64,000 nt of DNA from contig NZ_FNHI01000032.1 of assembly GCF_900103455.1 (NCBI RefSeq), positions 25,772 to 89,771 of the forward strand, given 5' to 3'. Positions 62,862 through 64,000 of this stretch are shown here, one piece after another. The stretch comes from Streptomyces wuyuanensis (GTDB lineage: Bacteria > Actinomycetota > Actinomycetes > Streptomycetales > Streptomycetaceae). The position numbers and the translations under genes are program-made. Numbering within the stretch: the stretch's first letter is position 1; the number at the start of each line of letters is the position of its first letter. The notes under the pieces are model-generated. The model was not told where the DNA came from. It ran no database searches and saw only the letters and a list, made by a program, of their open reading frames with translations.

Positions 62862-63428
62862 ATGTCCGTGCTCACCCGGGCGGCCGCCCTCCGCCTGCTC
62901 GCCGTTCTGCTCGTCCTCGCCGTGGCGGTGGCCGTCGCGCGGCGATCGCCGCTGGGCTCTCCCGCACTGCTCGTCTCGGTGGGTTTGGCGCTCGTCGTCT
63001 TCTTCGCCCTCGTGCGGCAGCGCCTGCGGCGGTACTGGTCGGAGAGCCGGTGGGACGAGTGGCTCCGGACCGCGGCCGGGCTGGCGTGGCGGGACCGGTT
63101 CGATCTGTTCGGTGCCACCGTCCGCGGGCGCCCCGTACCCGACCCGCGGCTGTCGGCCCTGGCGGCGCAGCGCGCGGAACGCCTGTGCGCTCTGCTCGAC
63201 GTCAGCAGGCCGGGCCGGGACGTGAGCTGGTCACTGCTCGGGGCGGCCGCGGCCCTTCTGCCCGCGGTGTGGCTGATGCTGACCCGGGAACGCGTCGCCT
63301 GGGCCTCGTTCGGCTGCGCGGCCCTGCTGGTGACGGTCTGCCTGACCGGTCTCCTCGTCAACGGCTGCCGTGCCCGCCGGGCCCGGCGGTGCCTCCGGGC
63401 GAACAGCCCTCAGCCGCCCCCTCGTTGA
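62862..63428 (+). CDS. Hypothetical membrane protein
   Basis: 188 aa from the ATG at 62862 (GGGAGGCGT upstream). Four TMs in two hairpins: LRLLAVLLVLAVAVAVA with ALLVSVGLALVVFFALV, then LLGAAAALLPAVWLMLT with ALLVTVCLTGLLVNGC; between them a soluble section with RRYWSESRWDEWLRTAAG. No family recognised. Confidence 0.75.
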   Translation: MSVLTRAAALRLLAVLLVLAVAVAVARRSPLGSPALLVSVGLALVVFFALVRQRLRRYWSESRWDEWLRTAAGLAWRDRFDLFGATVRGRPVPDPRLSALAAQRAERLCALLDVSRPGRDVSWSLLGAAAALLPAVWLMLTRERVAWASFGCAALLVTVCLTGLLVNGCRARRARRCLRANSPQPPPR

Positions 63429-63483
63429 GCCCGCCCGCTCCGCCCCGGCCCCCGCACCGGTCACCGAAGGACCCCGCACGCAC

Positions 63484-63522
63484 CGCGGCCGGGGGTGGAG
63501 CAAGGCTCCGCCCCCGGCCGCG
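63484..63522. terminator. Bidirectional terminator
   Basis: An 18-bp stem (63484-63501 with 63505-63522) with one G-T pair and loop AAG, between the convergent membrane-protein and FG-GAP genes. Confidence 0.8.
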
Positions 63523-63539
63523 AACGACGCATTCTCCGG

Positions 63540-64000
63540 TCAGCCGAACAGGTTGTAGGCCTGCCAGCCGCTGCCGAACGCGACGCGGGCGTTGAAGCCG
63601 CCGTTGCCCTTGCCCGGGTAGAGCCAGAGCTTGCCCGCGGTGTCGCGGGTCATGACGTCGGCGTGGCCGTCGCTGTTCACGTCACCGGTGGTGACGATCG
63701 CGTTCATGCTGCCGAAGGCGCCGACCAGGACGGGGGCAGCGAACGGCTTGGAGGCGACGCCGGTGCCCTTGTAGAGGTAGGTCTTGCCGTCGCTCTTGCG
63801 GGCGAAGACGTCGGCCTTGCCGTCGTTGGTGAAGTCTCCGTGGCCGCGGACCATGGTGAACGCGCCCCAGCCGGTGCCGATCGTGATCGGCGCGTTGAAG
63901 CCGCCGTTGCCCCTGCCGGGGTAGACGCGCAGGGTGCCGGTGGAGTCGACCGCGAGCAGGTCGGGCAGCTCGTCGCCGGTGACGTCACCGGGGGCGACGA
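63540..64000 (-). CDS. FG-GAP/VCBS repeat protein, 5' part missing
   Basis: C-terminal ~153 residues of a gene that continues past the window edge. At least three FG-GAP units are visible, with Asp-rich loops DVTGDELPDLLAVD, DFTNDGKADVFARK and DVNSDGHADVMTRD, each followed by a (K/R)x(W/Y)LYxGxGxGGF-type strand. Such beta-propeller blades bind Ca2+ and usually form the C-terminus of large secreted proteins, often hydrolases; the enzyme part, if any, is outside the window. Confidence 0.88.
   Translation of the reverse strand, partial: VAPGDVTGDELPDLLAVDSTGTLRVYPGRGNGGFNAPITIGTGWGAFTMVRGHGDFTNDGKADVFARKSDGKTYLYKGTGVASKPFAAPVLVGAFGSMNAIVTTGDVNSDGHADVMTRDTAGKLWLYPGKGNGGFNARVAFGSGWQAYNLFG

Overview
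The window is chromosomal DNA of a Streptomyces or a very close relative. The support is GC-rich codon use throughout, GTG starts, 4-bp ATGA/GTGA gene overlaps, and actinomycete families such as DUF5685, DUF6529, SepF-like, streptogrisin proteases and FxSxx-COOH peptides. The core gene order (ParA-like, scpA, scpB, pseudouridine synthase, aroH, tyrA, cmk, acyltransferase, der, a SepF-like gene, dnaE2, secreted lipase, AA10 LPMO) matches, from memory, a conserved arm of the Streptomyces chromosome. I see no rRNA, tRNA, CRISPR array or insertion sequence.

Layout. 0-5.6 kb: chromosome segregation operon (ParA-like ATPase, RHH-like protein, ScpA, ScpB, rRNA pseudouridine synthase). 5.7-11.9 kb: a PLP desulfhydrase/deaminase, then a tightly overlapping NAD salvage operon (pnuC, nadR, nrtR, ADP-ribosylglycohydrolase, nucleotidyltransferase) behind a palindrome that fits an NrtR operator; a second nucleotidyltransferase converges on it. 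12-15.2 kb: ArsR-VOC pair with a perfect operator palindrome, a Rieske lipoprotein / membrane protein / anchored protein operon, and a YidB-like protein. 15.5-20 kb: aroH-tyrA-cmk-plsC-der. 20-32.4 kb: two hypothetical genes, glycosyltransferase pair, WYL regulator, orphan ctaD, I78 inhibitor, PAP2 phosphatase, MFS exporter, glutaryl-CoA dehydrogenase-like gene and SepF-like gene. 32.6-33.9 kb: DUF5685 protein with a cysteine-rich tail.

34.9-48.7 kb is the most interesting region. Two paralogous secreted streptogrisin-type proteases flank a block holding a SLOG-fold protein, a two-TM SLATT/DUF4231 protein, and a complete FxSxx-COOH system. That system has a 54-residue precursor ending in FNSAL (fxsA), a radical SAM/SPASM maturase fused to a degenerate HExxH hydroxylase domain (fxsB, 'FxsBH' form), an AAC(3)-like acetyltransferase, a TIR-like FxsC, and a 1310-residue FxsT with ParA-like, TIR, NB-ARC and TPR parts. 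The combination of a modified peptide, TIR and STAND modules, and SLOG/SLATT genes suggests a nucleotide-sensing, immunity-like or stress-signalling device of unknown function.

48.9-64 kb: AI-2E family transporter, LexA-box-preceded dnaE2 with a catalytically degraded Y-family partner, secreted lipase, LPMO with an LAETG sorting signal, orphan Imm10 immunity protein beside a frameshifted DUF1963-type gene, a membrane-tethered NB-ARC/TPR protein, a STAS protein, two unrecognised genes, and the 3' part of an FG-GAP repeat gene cut by the window edge.
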